Shown in pieces: positions 35,037-45,200 of a stretch of 48,265 nucleotides of DNA. A model generated the notes under the pieces. It made no database searches. It saw only the letters and a list, made by a program, of their open reading frames with translations, and was not told the DNA's origin. The DNA is from Bacteroidota bacterium (lineage in GTDB: Bacteria > Bacteroidota > Bacteroidia > Chitinophagales > Chitinophagaceae). Position 1 is the first letter of the stretch. The number at the start of each line of letters is the position of its first letter. The position numbers were made by a program, and so were the translations under genes. The stretch lies in contig VGGU01000011.1 in the NCBI GenBank assembly GCA_016868475.1, positions 1 to 48,265 of the forward strand, written 5' to 3'.

Positions 35037-35774
35037 ATGAACTGGTATAAAGAAATTTTAGGAAGAATATGGGCGCTTTGGGCCTTGATAACATTTGTAA
35101 TCAGCTTTCTAATTATTCTACTTCCTTCATTGCTTACTGGCGTTTTTCCGGATCCAAGAGGACAGGATTATTTTATTAAAATTGCCCGGATATGGATTCG
35201 AGTATGGCTGTTTATCATTGGATGCAGGTTGATAGTAAAAGGAAAAACGCATTTCGAGAAAGGAAAAGCAGTGATTATAGCCTGCAATCACAATTCACTC
35301 CTGGATCCACCGCTCACTTCTCCATTTATCATTGGGCCCAACAAAACAATTGCAAAATCCTCATTTACAAAAGTTCCGCTGTTTGGCTGGTATTATAAAA
35401 GAGGAGGGGTAATAGTTAATAGAAAAAATAATGATAGCAGACGTAAAAGCTACGAACAAATGAAACAAGTACTCCAGGCCGGTATGCATATGTGTGTATA
35501 TCCAGAGGGTACTCGAAATAGAACAACAGCCCCTCTTAAAGCATTTTACAATGGCGCTTTTAAGCTGTCCGTTGATACCAATCATGCAATCATGCCTGCG
35601 CTCTTATTCAACACAAAAAAAGTACTTCCGCCTGGTAAGTTTCTTTACGGTTGGCCCGGAAAGATGGAGATACATTTTTTACCTCCCATTGCTGCAAGTG
35701 GTTTATCTCCCGATCAATTAAAAGAATTGGTATTTTCCACCATGAGCGAGTATTATCTGCAACATTCCACCTAA
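35037..35774 (+). CDS. plsC: 1-acyl-sn-glycerol-3-phosphate acyltransferase
   Basis: Second acylation of phospholipid synthesis, converting lysophosphatidate to phosphatidate at the inner membrane. The 245-residue protein has an N-terminal hydrophobic helix (about 11-34), the catalytic H-x4-D motif HNSLLD (85-90), the second acyltransferase motif around GGVIVNRK (about 123-130), and the glycerol-phosphate-binding PEGTR (156-160). It follows ung closely, and its last 4 bases overlap the end of the convergent lptD. Confidence 0.93.
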   Translation: MNWYKEILGRIWALWALITFVISFLIILLPSLLTGVFPDPRGQDYFIKIARIWIRVWLFIIGCRLIVKGKTHFEKGKAVIIACNHNSLLDPPLTSPFIIGPNKTIAKSSFTKVPLFGWYYKRGGVIVNRKNNDSRRKSYEQMKQVLQAGMHMCVYPEGTRNRTTAPLKAFYNGAFKLSVDTNHAIMPALLFNTKKVLPPGKFLYGWPGKMEIHFLPPIAASGLSPDQLKELVFSTMSEYYLQHST

Positions 35775-38452
35775 TACCCTGTAAAAAATCTAGTGCGGTT
35801 GATTCGTAGATCTTGTAATAATCCCGCTTTAGGCGAAACGGTAAAACTAAACGAGCGGGTAAAACCAACGGGTAATACATTGATGGATAATTGCCAGCAA
35901 TGCAAATCCCTATTTATGGACAATGTCATGTATTGAATGTCCATTTTTTTAACATCCACACTGGCACTTCCTGACAATTTCCATTTGGGCGTCAGGTTAA
36001 AACTTCCATTAAGGCTTAATCCATTGGTAAACTCAGTATCATAACCACTAAAATCGGATCGTAGACGACTATAAAAGGAAAGAGAATAACTTAAGCTCAT
36101 TTGCCAATCAATATTGAAATCCACAAATTCGCCGGGATTCTGTTGCATGTACTCGAGTAGTCGCTGTTGATCCGCCGCCAAAGCAGGATCTTGCATACGG
36201 GCCTCCTGTTGTTTGCGCCTTAACTCCTCCTTTTTCGGGTCCTTAGGTTTGCTTTGAAAATTAGTACCAATTGAAACACTTCCGGAAGTGATCCGACCTA
36301 AACTAATATTTCCGCCCTGCCAGGCCAGTTTGTCAATCTCTCTTCCTTTTGCATCAAGTAGATACGGGTTTAGAATTGCCGTAGCATTGATGTTTATTTT
36401 ATCAAATAACGTTGTACGAATATAAAAGGGGATATCTCTGGACAAGCGCATTGAGTCCCTTAATATATCATATGAGGCATTAAATCCAAAACCTTCTAAG
36501 AGCATTAGCTTTTTGATGGCAGCTTTCCCTGTGTCTTTCTTTGAGCGGAATTTCATCTCAAGGTTGTTATCAAGACCAAACTGGATAGCACCAGCCTGTC
36601 TGGATGATGTATTGAACAATACTTGTCCACCCATTTCGTTATAATAAATTCCACGCCCCGTGGTGTCAATCTTAGTATAACGAATACGAGAACGGTTCAG
36701 ATCAGGTGTATAGGAGAAGGCCAATTGAGGCCGCATCACGTGTCGAATAGCAATAACCTTTGATTTTTTGAAAGTGTACATACCATAAAGAGCCGTATTA
36801 AAACCCAATGAAAAACCGGCGCGTTGATCAACATACATTCCCTTTCGATTTAGGGTATCAATTTTTTTTAGCGTTGTGTTCCATTGATAATTAGTCAGGC
36901 GTTGTAGCCATACTTGGTTGTAACTAATTCCGGGAGAAATAATTAATCGACCGCCCAAAACGGGTGGCAATGAAAGCGTAATTGGAATAGTATGATTTGC
37001 CCCCCACTCGGCCGTATCCAACAAGTAAGCAAAAAATGGTTTAACTCCATTTTTTCCGTAAGAAAGCGTGTCGAAGAAACTAATGTTATTAAAGAAATTA
37101 CCCGTATATCCTATTCCTAATTTTTGATACCATTTTGCAACGCCAACATCCTCTTTTCGTTGAAAAGGAAACACCGTATTTACCGTAAAGGCTGCATTTG
37201 GAAGGCTTAAATTGATTAAGCCTAAGTTATTGTTCTGCGAATGGGTAGCACTTAAAGAAAAATTGAAAGGTTTGTTTTTCCAGGTTTTAGAAAAATTAAT
37301 AGAAGACCCCATTATATTTTGAAAGGGTAATATTGCGTTACCTGGAATGCTTTGATTGTACTTCGTAGAACTTGCATTAACATTTGCAGAAAAGTTAACG
37401 CCAGGACGGGCCCTACTGTCCATGGAATGACTCCAGGACACATTGAAGACTTTGCTGGAGGTGAAATCAGGGTCGCCTTTAAAGTTCTGTTTTGATGAAC
37501 GTAGATTAAAGGTAAGTCCTCCATTAAAGCGATAACGAGTTCTGTAAGATGCCACCAAGTTAGTTGCCCATTCTCCATAAGAAAAAAGATCCGCACCCCA
37601 TTTCAGATCCCAATGATCATTTATCACTTTGTAATAGCCAATCTCCTGCAATCCAATCCCTCTTCTTTCGTCTGTAATGAAATTTGGGCGTAATAGTCCG
37701 GAATGTCTGCCTTGGCTAAGCGGATAGAAACCAAAAGGAACATAAATCGGAACAGGCACACCTTCAAACTCGGGATGGGCGGGTCCGGAAACGGCAAGTT
37801 TTTTATTAATCACTTTCATTTTCCCTGCAACAAAGGAAAAATGGGGTTCATCTAATAAGCAGGTAGTAAAACGAGCAGTACTGATAAAAGTGGTATTGGC
37901 GTTTACTTTTTTAGCTTTTTCTCCAATAACAAGCATTTCTCCCTGTTGGGTATATGTTTTTGTTGTTAATCCTACTTTGGTTTTAAGATTGTACCGAATA
38001 GTATCATTTGTCATTTCGGTATCACCGGTTTTAAAATTTGCGGCATCTATGGTGCTCCCTGTGCTATCGGCAGATCGAGTAGCTAATACAATTTGTGTCT
38101 GCTGGTCAAGCTCCACTTTTGGAGCTTGCAGGATCATATCCGAATATGTGGTTTTTGTTTTTCCGTAGAGAAGCACTTTTTTTAAAGGAACCTGTACTAC
38201 TGCGGAATCCTCTGCTTCATATTTAATGGGCGCCTCTAAGGTGTCCTTGGTGTGTTTTAGTTGAAAAGTATCCACTTGTTGACGAATGGTATCTCTGTTC
38301 AATGGAATTGTATCAGTTGACTGAGCTGTTAAGGATTTGCGAAATGTTGGAGTGGATTGAGCGGCCAATTGGGTTATGCACGCCTGGGCATAAAATAAAG
38401 CGATGAAACAGGTCCACCTAAAGCAGCAAATTGGCTTAAATTTGTAAATCAT
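35771..38452 (-). CDS. lptD: LPS-assembly outer-membrane protein LptD, Bacteroidota type
   Basis: Outer-membrane beta-barrel that inserts lipopolysaccharide into the outer leaflet. The start is the ATG at 38452, giving an 893-residue precursor with a signal peptide of about 30 residues ending ITQLAAQS. An earlier start at 38515 would overlap the divergent amidase gene. The N-terminal part is OstA/LptA-like beta-jellyroll; then comes the conserved PVPIYVPFGFYPLSQGRHSGLLRPNF stretch at the jellyroll-barrel boundary, and about 650 residues of barrel. There is a Cys in each half (FTTCLLDEP and LHCWQL), which might be a counterpart of the E. coli inter-domain disulphide. A charged EELRRKQQEARMQDPALAADQQR insert lies near the barrel end. 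The OstA-like partner is encoded divergently nearby. Confidence 0.9.
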   Translation of the reverse strand: MIYKFKPICCFRWTCFIALFYAQACITQLAAQSTPTFRKSLTAQSTDTIPLNRDTIRQQVDTFQLKHTKDTLEAPIKYEAEDSAVVQVPLKKVLLYGKTKTTYSDMILQAPKVELDQQTQIVLATRSADSTGSTIDAANFKTGDTEMTNDTIRYNLKTKVGLTTKTYTQQGEMLVIGEKAKKVNANTTFISTARFTTCLLDEPHFSFVAGKMKVINKKLAVSGPAHPEFEGVPVPIYVPFGFYPLSQGRHSGLLRPNFITDERRGIGLQEIGYYKVINDHWDLKWGADLFSYGEWATNLVASYRTRYRFNGGLTFNLRSSKQNFKGDPDFTSSKVFNVSWSHSMDSRARPGVNFSANVNASSTKYNQSIPGNAILPFQNIMGSSINFSKTWKNKPFNFSLSATHSQNNNLGLINLSLPNAAFTVNTVFPFQRKEDVGVAKWYQKLGIGYTGNFFNNISFFDTLSYGKNGVKPFFAYLLDTAEWGANHTIPITLSLPPVLGGRLIISPGISYNQVWLQRLTNYQWNTTLKKIDTLNRKGMYVDQRAGFSLGFNTALYGMYTFKKSKVIAIRHVMRPQLAFSYTPDLNRSRIRYTKIDTTGRGIYYNEMGGQVLFNTSSRQAGAIQFGLDNNLEMKFRSKKDTGKAAIKKLMLLEGFGFNASYDILRDSMRLSRDIPFYIRTTLFDKININATAILNPYLLDAKGREIDKLAWQGGNISLGRITSGSVSIGTNFQSKPKDPKKEELRRKQQEARMQDPALAADQQRLLEYMQQNPGEFVDFNIDWQMSLSYSLSFYSRLRSDFSGYDTEFTNGLSLNGSFNLTPKWKLSGSASVDVKKMDIQYMTLSINRDLHCWQLSINVLPVGFTRSFSFTVSPKAGLLQDLRINRTRFFTGY

Positions 38453-38467
38453 TAGTCTGAGGCAGAG

Positions 38468-38475
38468 CAAATGTA
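38468..38475 (-). promoter_or_regulatory. -7 element of the lptD promoter
   Basis: TACATTTG on the minus strand matches TAnnTTTG exactly and ends 15 bases before the lptD start at 38452. It supports that start. A TTTC 22 bases further upstream is a weak -33. Confidence 0.5.
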
Positions 38476-38539
38476 ACCTTTTATGGAATCGCCATTTGAA
38501 AGCCTCACTAAACAAAATGTGAATTTTAGTATTTCAGAC

Positions 38540-39547
38540 ATGACGCAACGCATACTTTTCTTCATTTTAATCGTAGGTGGATGCCTGACCATTTCCTCCT
38601 TTGTGCGAAATGCCCCAATGACAGTCAATACAAAAAAAGTTATAGGAACGGTGATTATTGATCCAGGACATGGAGGAGAGGACCAAGGCGCTAAAGGTGG
38701 ATTTAGCTATGAAAAAGATATTTGCTTAGCTGTATCATTAAAATTAGGTGCTCTTATTGAAAAAGATTTTCCAGATTTAAAAGTACTGTACACTCGAACA
38801 ACGGATACCTATCCCGAACTGCATGATCGCGCTAAATTCGCCAATGAAAATAAAGGTGATCTTTATCTTTGTATTCACGTAAATGCAGCACGAGGAAAAA
38901 GAATAGCTTCCATCATTGGATACAAAACAGTTACTTATTACTCTGGTAAAGGAGCTAACAGAAAAAAAAGAACTAAAAAAGTACCCCAATATCGATACAC
39001 TAACTTACCCAGTGAGGCTAAAGGCACTGAAACCTATATCTGGGGAGCTCACCGGAGTGAGGATAAGGAATTGGCGATAATTGAAAATGCGCCCATGATG
39101 CAAGAGGAGAATTTTGAAAAAAATTATGGAAGCGTCGACGTGAACTCACCGGAGTTTATTGCCATATCACTGCTTAAAACAAAACAATATTTCAAAAGGA
39201 GTGCCACTTTAGCTGGTTTTATTCAAGATGAGTTTTCAAAAGTGGGAAGAATGGATCGAGATGTAAGACAACGCGCCATCGGTATCTGGGTCTTACAAGC
39301 CACTGCAATGCCAAGTGTACTTGTTGAAACAGGATTCATTTCCAACCCAGAGGAGGAAGACTACCTTAATAGTGAAACAGGACAAGATGAGCTTTCAGCT
39401 TGTATGGTAAGAGGATTAAGAAATTATCTAACCTGGCTGGAACAAAAACAACAATTAGAAAATATACCTCCGACATCCGCAAGCCTGACAACTACTCATT
39501 CATTTCTTAAAGCTGTTGAGGACAAGCATAAAACAACAAAAAAATGA
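38540..39547 (+). CDS. N-acetylmuramoyl-L-alanine amidase (Amidase_3)
   Basis: Zinc enzyme that cuts the peptide stem from peptidoglycan, used in cell separation and wall turnover. I start at the ATG at 38540 (335 residues), just before a hydrophobic signal or anchor (about 4-20). An open frame back to 38483 overlaps the lptD promoter region. Zinc ligands are His 44 (DPGHGG), Glu 58 (SYEKD) and His 113 (IHVNA), with the catalytic Glu 263 in VETGFISNPEEE. A ~90-residue segment between IHVNA and the last motif, including a basic KGANRKKRTKK stretch and long helix, is larger than in minimal AmiA enzymes and could be an autoinhibitory or targeting element. The stop overlaps the next start by 4 bases. 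Confidence 0.93.
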   Translation: MTQRILFFILIVGGCLTISSFVRNAPMTVNTKKVIGTVIIDPGHGGEDQGAKGGFSYEKDICLAVSLKLGALIEKDFPDLKVLYTRTTDTYPELHDRAKFANENKGDLYLCIHVNAARGKRIASIIGYKTVTYYSGKGANRKKRTKKVPQYRYTNLPSEAKGTETYIWGAHRSEDKELAIIENAPMMQEENFEKNYGSVDVNSPEFIAISLLKTKQYFKRSATLAGFIQDEFSKVGRMDRDVRQRAIGIWVLQATAMPSVLVETGFISNPEEEDYLNSETGQDELSACMVRGLRNYLTWLEQKQQLENIPPTSASLTTTHSFLKAVEDKHKTTKK

Positions 39548-40527
39548 AAGTATCCAATGAAACAAAAGTGGGTGCATTAACCATACTTGCGTTAGCCTTG
39601 TTATTTATTGGATTCAATTATTTAAAAGGGAAGGATCTTTTTACTTCCTCTAAAAAAATATATGCCGTTTTTACTGATTTGGGAAGCCTTGAAAAATCGA
39701 ATGAAGTAAAAATCAATGGTCTTCCCATTGGTTATGTTTATCAAAAACAAGAAAAAGACAAAGATGTAAGCGCCATTGTAGTTACCATCAATCTTACACG
39801 AGACATCAATATTCCTAGTAATTCCGTGGCTTACATCGCTTCTAGCTTGGTGGGCTCCTCTTTTATTGTTATAGAACGCGGCAATGACTCGGATTTGATG
39901 CAAGACGGAGACACCATTCAAACCAGAAAGGAATCAGGACTGTTGGGAGATGTAAAAGCTCAACTTGATCCTACCATTAGCAGCTTTCGGGGTATTCTTG
40001 ACTCCCTTAAAAAAACGCTGGCTGGCATAAATGACGTGTTGAATGCCAGAACCAGAAACGATTTACGGGAAACCATTGCCAATTTAAACGTAGCCAGTGC
40101 TGCATTAAACAACTACCTATTGGAAAACGGCCCAGTTAACCAATCATTGGAAAATATCTCCAACATCACTCAACGGCTTACCAGCAGTGCAGCATCCATA
40201 GAACAAGCTACCGACCATGCATCCACCTTTACTTCCTCACTGGTTTCATTGCCGCTTAAAAAAACGTTTGATACTTTAGCCGTGGTTATTGATAAATTAA
40301 ATTTATTAACCACTTCGTTACATAAAGGAGAGGGCACGGCAGGCGCATTATTAAATGACAAGCAGCTTTATGATCAGCTTCAACAAACATTGTTAAGCAC
40401 AGAAATCCTTTTAGACGATTTACGAAAGCATCCAAAACGATATGTAAGTTTTTCGGTTTTCGGTAAAAAGGATAAATCAATCCCATTAACAGCTCCCATC
40501 CGTAAAGACTCGCTTCCAAGAAAATAA
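39544..40527 (+). CDS. MCE-domain (MlaD-like) lipid-transport protein
   Basis: A 327-residue inner-membrane-anchored periplasmic protein. One N-terminal helix (about 9-26) is followed by a single MCE domain (about 37-115, with VFTDLGSLEKSNEVKINGLPIGYV), a lipid-binding barrel that in MlaD forms a hexamer carrying phospholipids between the membranes. The remaining ~200 residues are largely helical with coiled-coil tendency, as in MCE proteins that form a needle. No Mla ABC transporter genes (mlaE, mlaF) are in the window. It overlaps the amidase gene by 4 bases (ATGA) and precedes the OstA-like gene by 2, so the three are translationally coupled. Confidence 0.88.
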   Translation: MKVSNETKVGALTILALALLFIGFNYLKGKDLFTSSKKIYAVFTDLGSLEKSNEVKINGLPIGYVYQKQEKDKDVSAIVVTINLTRDINIPSNSVAYIASSLVGSSFIVIERGNDSDLMQDGDTIQTRKESGLLGDVKAQLDPTISSFRGILDSLKKTLAGINDVLNARTRNDLRETIANLNVASAALNNYLLENGPVNQSLENISNITQRLTSSAASIEQATDHASTFTSSLVSLPLKKTFDTLAVVIDKLNLLTTSLHKGEGTAGALLNDKQLYDQLQQTLLSTEILLDDLRKHPKRYVSFSVFGKKDKSIPLTAPIRKDSLPRK

Positions 40528-40529
40528 CT

Positions 40530-42146
40530 ATGAACACGCATTTCTTTCGTGTTTTTCTTTTTGCTTTTTTGCTACTACCCTCTTTTTTTTATGTTTCAGG
40601 ACAAGAAAAAATAGTGAAGCTAGACTCCGTAGCTATACCTCAAGACACCAACAAAGTTGAAATACTTAGCGCAGATCGACTCACTCTTTTAAAAATAAAT
40701 GACACTTCTACCATTCAGTTATTAGCCGGGCATGTACGTTTACGGCAAGGGAAAGCACTTTTCGATTGCGACAGTTGTGTCTTGAACAATGGGGCTAATA
40801 TTTTTGAAGCTTGGCAACATATTCAACTAAAAGATGGAGATAGCATACAGGTTAATGCTCGTCACCTACTTTATCTAATAGATAAAAAAATAGCTTATCT
40901 GGATGGAAATGTGTCTTTAACTGACCGGAAAGCTGTGCTTACTACGCCTTCACTGGAATACAATTTGCAAACAGACATTGGTACATATACACAAGGCGGA
41001 AAAGTGATAAACAAAAAGACAACATTAACCAGTCGTGAGGGTTACTACTATGCTTCGCTCAAAGAGATCTATTTTAAGAACCAAGTGCAATTGATTGACC
41101 CCGCATATCGAATTCACACTGACTCATTGTTGTATAATACCGCCACTCAAACCAATCGATTTATTGCCAAAACAACCATCATAGATAGCAGCGGAAGGAG
41201 AATAGAAACGCGGGATGGTTTTTATAAAGGAGGTAAAGCAGAATTCAACCAACGCCCTGTTATCATTGACGGGGCCACCACTATTACAGGAGACAGGATT
41301 GCTTTTAACGACAGTACGGGCACTTCACAAGCTATTGGAAATGTAGTGGTGATCGATACTGCACAAGGCACTACACTGGTAACCGGACAATTATTTCGAG
41401 AAGATAAGAATGAGCGCATGTTGGCCACCGGCAAGCCCCTATTAATCATTAAGCAAGACGCGGATTCATTATACCTCACTGCAGATACCATTTTTACGGC
41501 ATTGCAGGCAGCCCCTGTTAATAAAAAAGATACTAATCGAGTCAACCAAACTACTCGAGTTTCGCTAGCAAAAAAAGACAGTTCTTTACGTTATATAGAA
41601 GCCTTTCATCATGTAAAAATATTTTCTGATTCTCTTCAGGCCGTATGCGACAGCCTCTACTATACTGATTTGGACTCTGCTTTCAGGCTTTTCAGCAACC
41701 CTGTTCTTTGGTCGAAAGAAAGCCAAATTTCAGGTGACACAATTTGGCTGTTTACGAAATATAAAAAAGCGGATCGATTAACCGTTTTTGAAAATAGCCT
41801 GATAGTTAGTGAAGCGGGAGTTGGTATTTATAACCAGGTGGGGGCAATCCGAATGGAGGGCAGGTTTACATTAGGCAGTTTGGACTCCGTCAGGGCTTTT
41901 GGGAATGCCGAAACTATATATTTTTTACAAGAGGAGGACAGTTCTTACACGGGCATCAATGAATCCAAAAGTGACCTCATAGATATCTATTTCATGCAGC
42001 AAGCGCTTGACCGAATTGTGCTGCGCGGTATGGTTAGTGGCACTGTCTGGCCTATCCAACAAAAAAATCCAGCAGCAATGAGGCTGCCTCAGTTCAAATG
42101 GAGCGATAGTAGAAGGCCAAAATCCAGGCAGGACCTTTTACAGTAA
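40530..42146 (+). CDS. OstA-like (LptA-family) periplasmic protein
   Basis: A 538-residue exported protein (signal peptide about 1-24, ending FYVSGQ). The region from about 45 to 330 has OstA-like beta-jellyroll repeats such as 'GHVRLRQGKALFDCDSCVLN' and 'YLDGNVSLTDRKAVLTTPSLEYN', the pattern of LptA, which carries LPS across the periplasm to LptD. It is much longer than E. coli LptA (~185 residues) because the jellyroll is repeated. It is the last gene of the amidase-MCE-OstA run and faces lptD across the divergent promoter region. The LptA role is inferred from fold and neighbourhood. Confidence 0.8.
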   Translation: MNTHFFRVFLFAFLLLPSFFYVSGQEKIVKLDSVAIPQDTNKVEILSADRLTLLKINDTSTIQLLAGHVRLRQGKALFDCDSCVLNNGANIFEAWQHIQLKDGDSIQVNARHLLYLIDKKIAYLDGNVSLTDRKAVLTTPSLEYNLQTDIGTYTQGGKVINKKTTLTSREGYYYASLKEIYFKNQVQLIDPAYRIHTDSLLYNTATQTNRFIAKTTIIDSSGRRIETRDGFYKGGKAEFNQRPVIIDGATTITGDRIAFNDSTGTSQAIGNVVVIDTAQGTTLVTGQLFREDKNERMLATGKPLLIIKQDADSLYLTADTIFTALQAAPVNKKDTNRVNQTTRVSLAKKDSSLRYIEAFHHVKIFSDSLQAVCDSLYYTDLDSAFRLFSNPVLWSKESQISGDTIWLFTKYKKADRLTVFENSLIVSEAGVGIYNQVGAIRMEGRFTLGSLDSVRAFGNAETIYFLQEEDSSYTGINESKSDLIDIYFMQQALDRIVLRGMVSGTVWPIQQKNPAAMRLPQFKWSDSRRPKSRQDLLQ

Positions 42147-42285
42147 AACCTGTTATTTTTTGCACTTTTTTACTTAAATTACCATCAATTTAGTGTTCAT
42201 AAATGGTGCTAATTGTCATCACTTTGTAAAAAAATTGAATCTAAATTTTCAATACATTGCAAATCAAATAACCAAACTTACAGCC

Positions 42286-45200
42286 ATGAGAAAAATTCTC
42301 TATGTCCTTTTGGCGTTTACTTTACTTACAGTTGTTAGTCCACTTAAGGTGGAAGCACAAGAAAGAACGCTGAGTGGCACAATTTTGGCGGAGGACTCCA
42401 ATTCCCCTCTGCCCGGCGTAACGATTCGAGTAAAAGGAACTCGTAGACTTGCGCAAACCGATGTTAATGGTAAATTCTCCATTCGAGTAAACACAGGAGA
42501 AATTCTTCAGATTTCAAGTGTGGGTTACGAAACGAGAGACATTAAAGTTGGCGCTAACGAAACCCTTGGTCTTAGCTTGAAAACAGCAGACAATACACTG
42601 GGTGAAGTAGTGGTAACAGCCATGGATATCAAAAGAAACCCCCGCTCCATGGGTTATTCTACACAAACTTTGAAGGGAGAAGAAATTCAGGAAACACAAC
42701 GTGAGAACTTTATCAATGGCTTGCAAGGACGAGTGGCCGGTTTAACGCTTGATCCCACATCAGGTATAGCGGGCGCTTCTTCCTCAGTAGTACTTAGAGG
42801 ATTTAACTCTTTATCCCTTAGCAATCAACCACTTTACGTTGTGGATGGTGTTGTAATGGATAATTCCACTATGAATGAAACTTCTTCTGGTGGCGCAACA
42901 ATAGGACTTGCGTCTGATCGTCCAAATCGATTCAGCGATTATCAAAACCGTATCGCTGATATCAATCCAAACGACATTGAAAGTATTACTGTATTGAAAG
43001 GGCCTGAGGCTACAGCGCTTTATGGAAGCCAAGCTAGCTCCGGAGCCATCATCATTACCACTAAAAAATCAAAGACCAACAAATTTGCCTTCCAATATGA
43101 TAACAGTTTCCGCTTTCAGGAAGTGACTCGTTTCCCTGAAACACTGGACACATACGGGCCAGGTACAAACGGTTTAGCCGGTGTAAGTTTTCGTCGTTTT
43201 GGGCCTGCATACGCACCAGGAACTCAATTATTTGATAACGTAGGTAATTTTTTCCGTACAGGTACTGCTCAAACACATAACATCGGCGCTGATTTTGGTG
43301 TTGGCGAAAGCAAGTTCCGTGTATCGGGTAGTTATTTCAACCAACAAGGCGTTGTTCCCAACAACGATTTCTTAAGATATAATTTTAGAATTTCCAACAC
43401 CACCAAGCTCCTCAAAGGCAAAGTGGATATCACCCCTTCTTTTGCCTATGTTCGTTCTACCAACAATAAAGTGTTGAGAAGTGGAGGTGGATTCCTCCTC
43501 AGTTTATTGGTTTGGCCTCGTACCAATGATATCAGAGCTTTTGAAGTTGATCAAACAGGCGACAAGATTGATTTGTTTGACAATACTTCAACCAACGGCG
43601 AGTATGACAACCCATTATGGAATGTCAATAACAATTTCGGAAAAGACGAAGTCGAGCGCAAGACCTATACGTTAGGCATCAATATCAACCCTTATAAATG
43701 GTTAACTGTTGCCGGTAGATTTGGTTATGACCAATATAATCAAGATGGCTTCATGTTCCTTCACCCCCAATCTTTCTATTTGGGATCTGGTTCAGGAGGG
43801 TCATTGGATAATTACTGGAGACAATATACAGGCTATAATCATACTATTACAGCAACTGCAAAAAAAGACTTAGGAAAAGGTTCTTCCATTCGCGTTATGG
43901 GCGGAACTATGTGGCAGGATTACACCACTAAAATGTTTGCCGTTTATGGATTAAACATTGTTGATTCTGTTGGTGGCGTTAACAACCTGACTGGGGGAAA
44001 TGGCAAGATGTATAAAAATGGAAGCTTTGTTAGAGATTGGGAGCTTTCTCGTATAATGGGTAATTACATGGATTCAAATGTGACCCGTCAAAACACACGT
44101 CTGCGTCTGAACAGAAATAAGTTTGGGGAATGGAATTATGTAACACTTCGTCAACTGGCCTTCTTTGGCGAGGTTGCCTATAACTACAAAAATTATTTGT
44201 TTGTAAATTATACTCATCGTTTTGAGCAAGCCTCTACCCTGCCCACGCAGAATAGAAATTATAACTACCCTGGCATGAGCGTGAGCTTGATTATGAGTGA
44301 TATGTTGCCGGAGTTAAAGAGAAATAATTTGGTGAGTTATTGGAAAATACGTGCTTCTCGTGCAAGCACTGCCCGATTAAATAGCCCCTACTCCACGCAA
44401 TCAGTATTTGTAGACAATCTGGCAAGCGGTGGTGGTTATTCCTATGGTTTCTTTAACAATAACGCGGAACTGGAGCCTGAAAAACAGCATACCTATGAGT
44501 TAGGAACAGAACTCCGTTTATTCAGAAGCCGTTTAAGCATTGATTTTACCTATTACAATACCCTGAACAAAGGACAGATCATTGAAAACTTCCGTTTAAG
44601 CTATGGTACTGGGTTTGTTTTGAATACACAAAATGCCGGCTCAACTCGCAATAAAGGGATTGAAGTGGTGCTTGATTATGGTGTAATGAAAAGTGCTAAG
44701 TTTAATTGGGACATGCGTTTTAATTTCAACCGCATGCGAAACAAAGTGGTTGAGCTTCCAAAAAGCGTGTCTGAATATTATATAGCAGATACCTGGCTTT
44801 ACACTGCCAGAGGCGGCATCACTCTTGGAGGCCCCACCACATCAATTACAGGTTCAACCTATTTGCGTAATAACGCAGGTCAGGTTATGATAAACCCAAC
44901 GAATGGCTTACCTATAACCGATGCAACTTTTCGTGTAATTGGAGATAGAAATGCAGATTTCACTACCGGCTGGACCAATAATTTCCGAATGGGTAGCTGG
45001 CGCATCAGCATGCTTTGGGATCTGAAGATGGGTGGCGATATTTTCAATGGCACAAATAGATTTATGACCATAAATGGATTAAGCAAATACACAGCTGACC
45101 GTTATGTGCCAAGAGTTGTAACTGGTGTGCTAAGGAATGGTTTGGAAAATTCTGCTACCCCTACTGCTAATACTATCAGCATCATACCAGCATTAAATGA

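Noticed and set aside
38453-38539. Overlapping 5' ends of lptD and the amidase gene
   Set aside because: The overlap exists only if the longest frames are used. Starts at 38452 and 38540 each begin a signal sequence and leave an 87-base promoter region.
42193-42285. 31-residue N-terminal extension of the SusC protein
   Set aside because: The extension has no signal-peptide character, whereas the ATG at 42286 opens a standard signal sequence.
42147-42285. A promoter for SusC in the upstream gap
   Set aside because: Near matches such as TCACTTTG and TAAATTTT each break the consensus or have wrong spacing, so none is reported as a feature.
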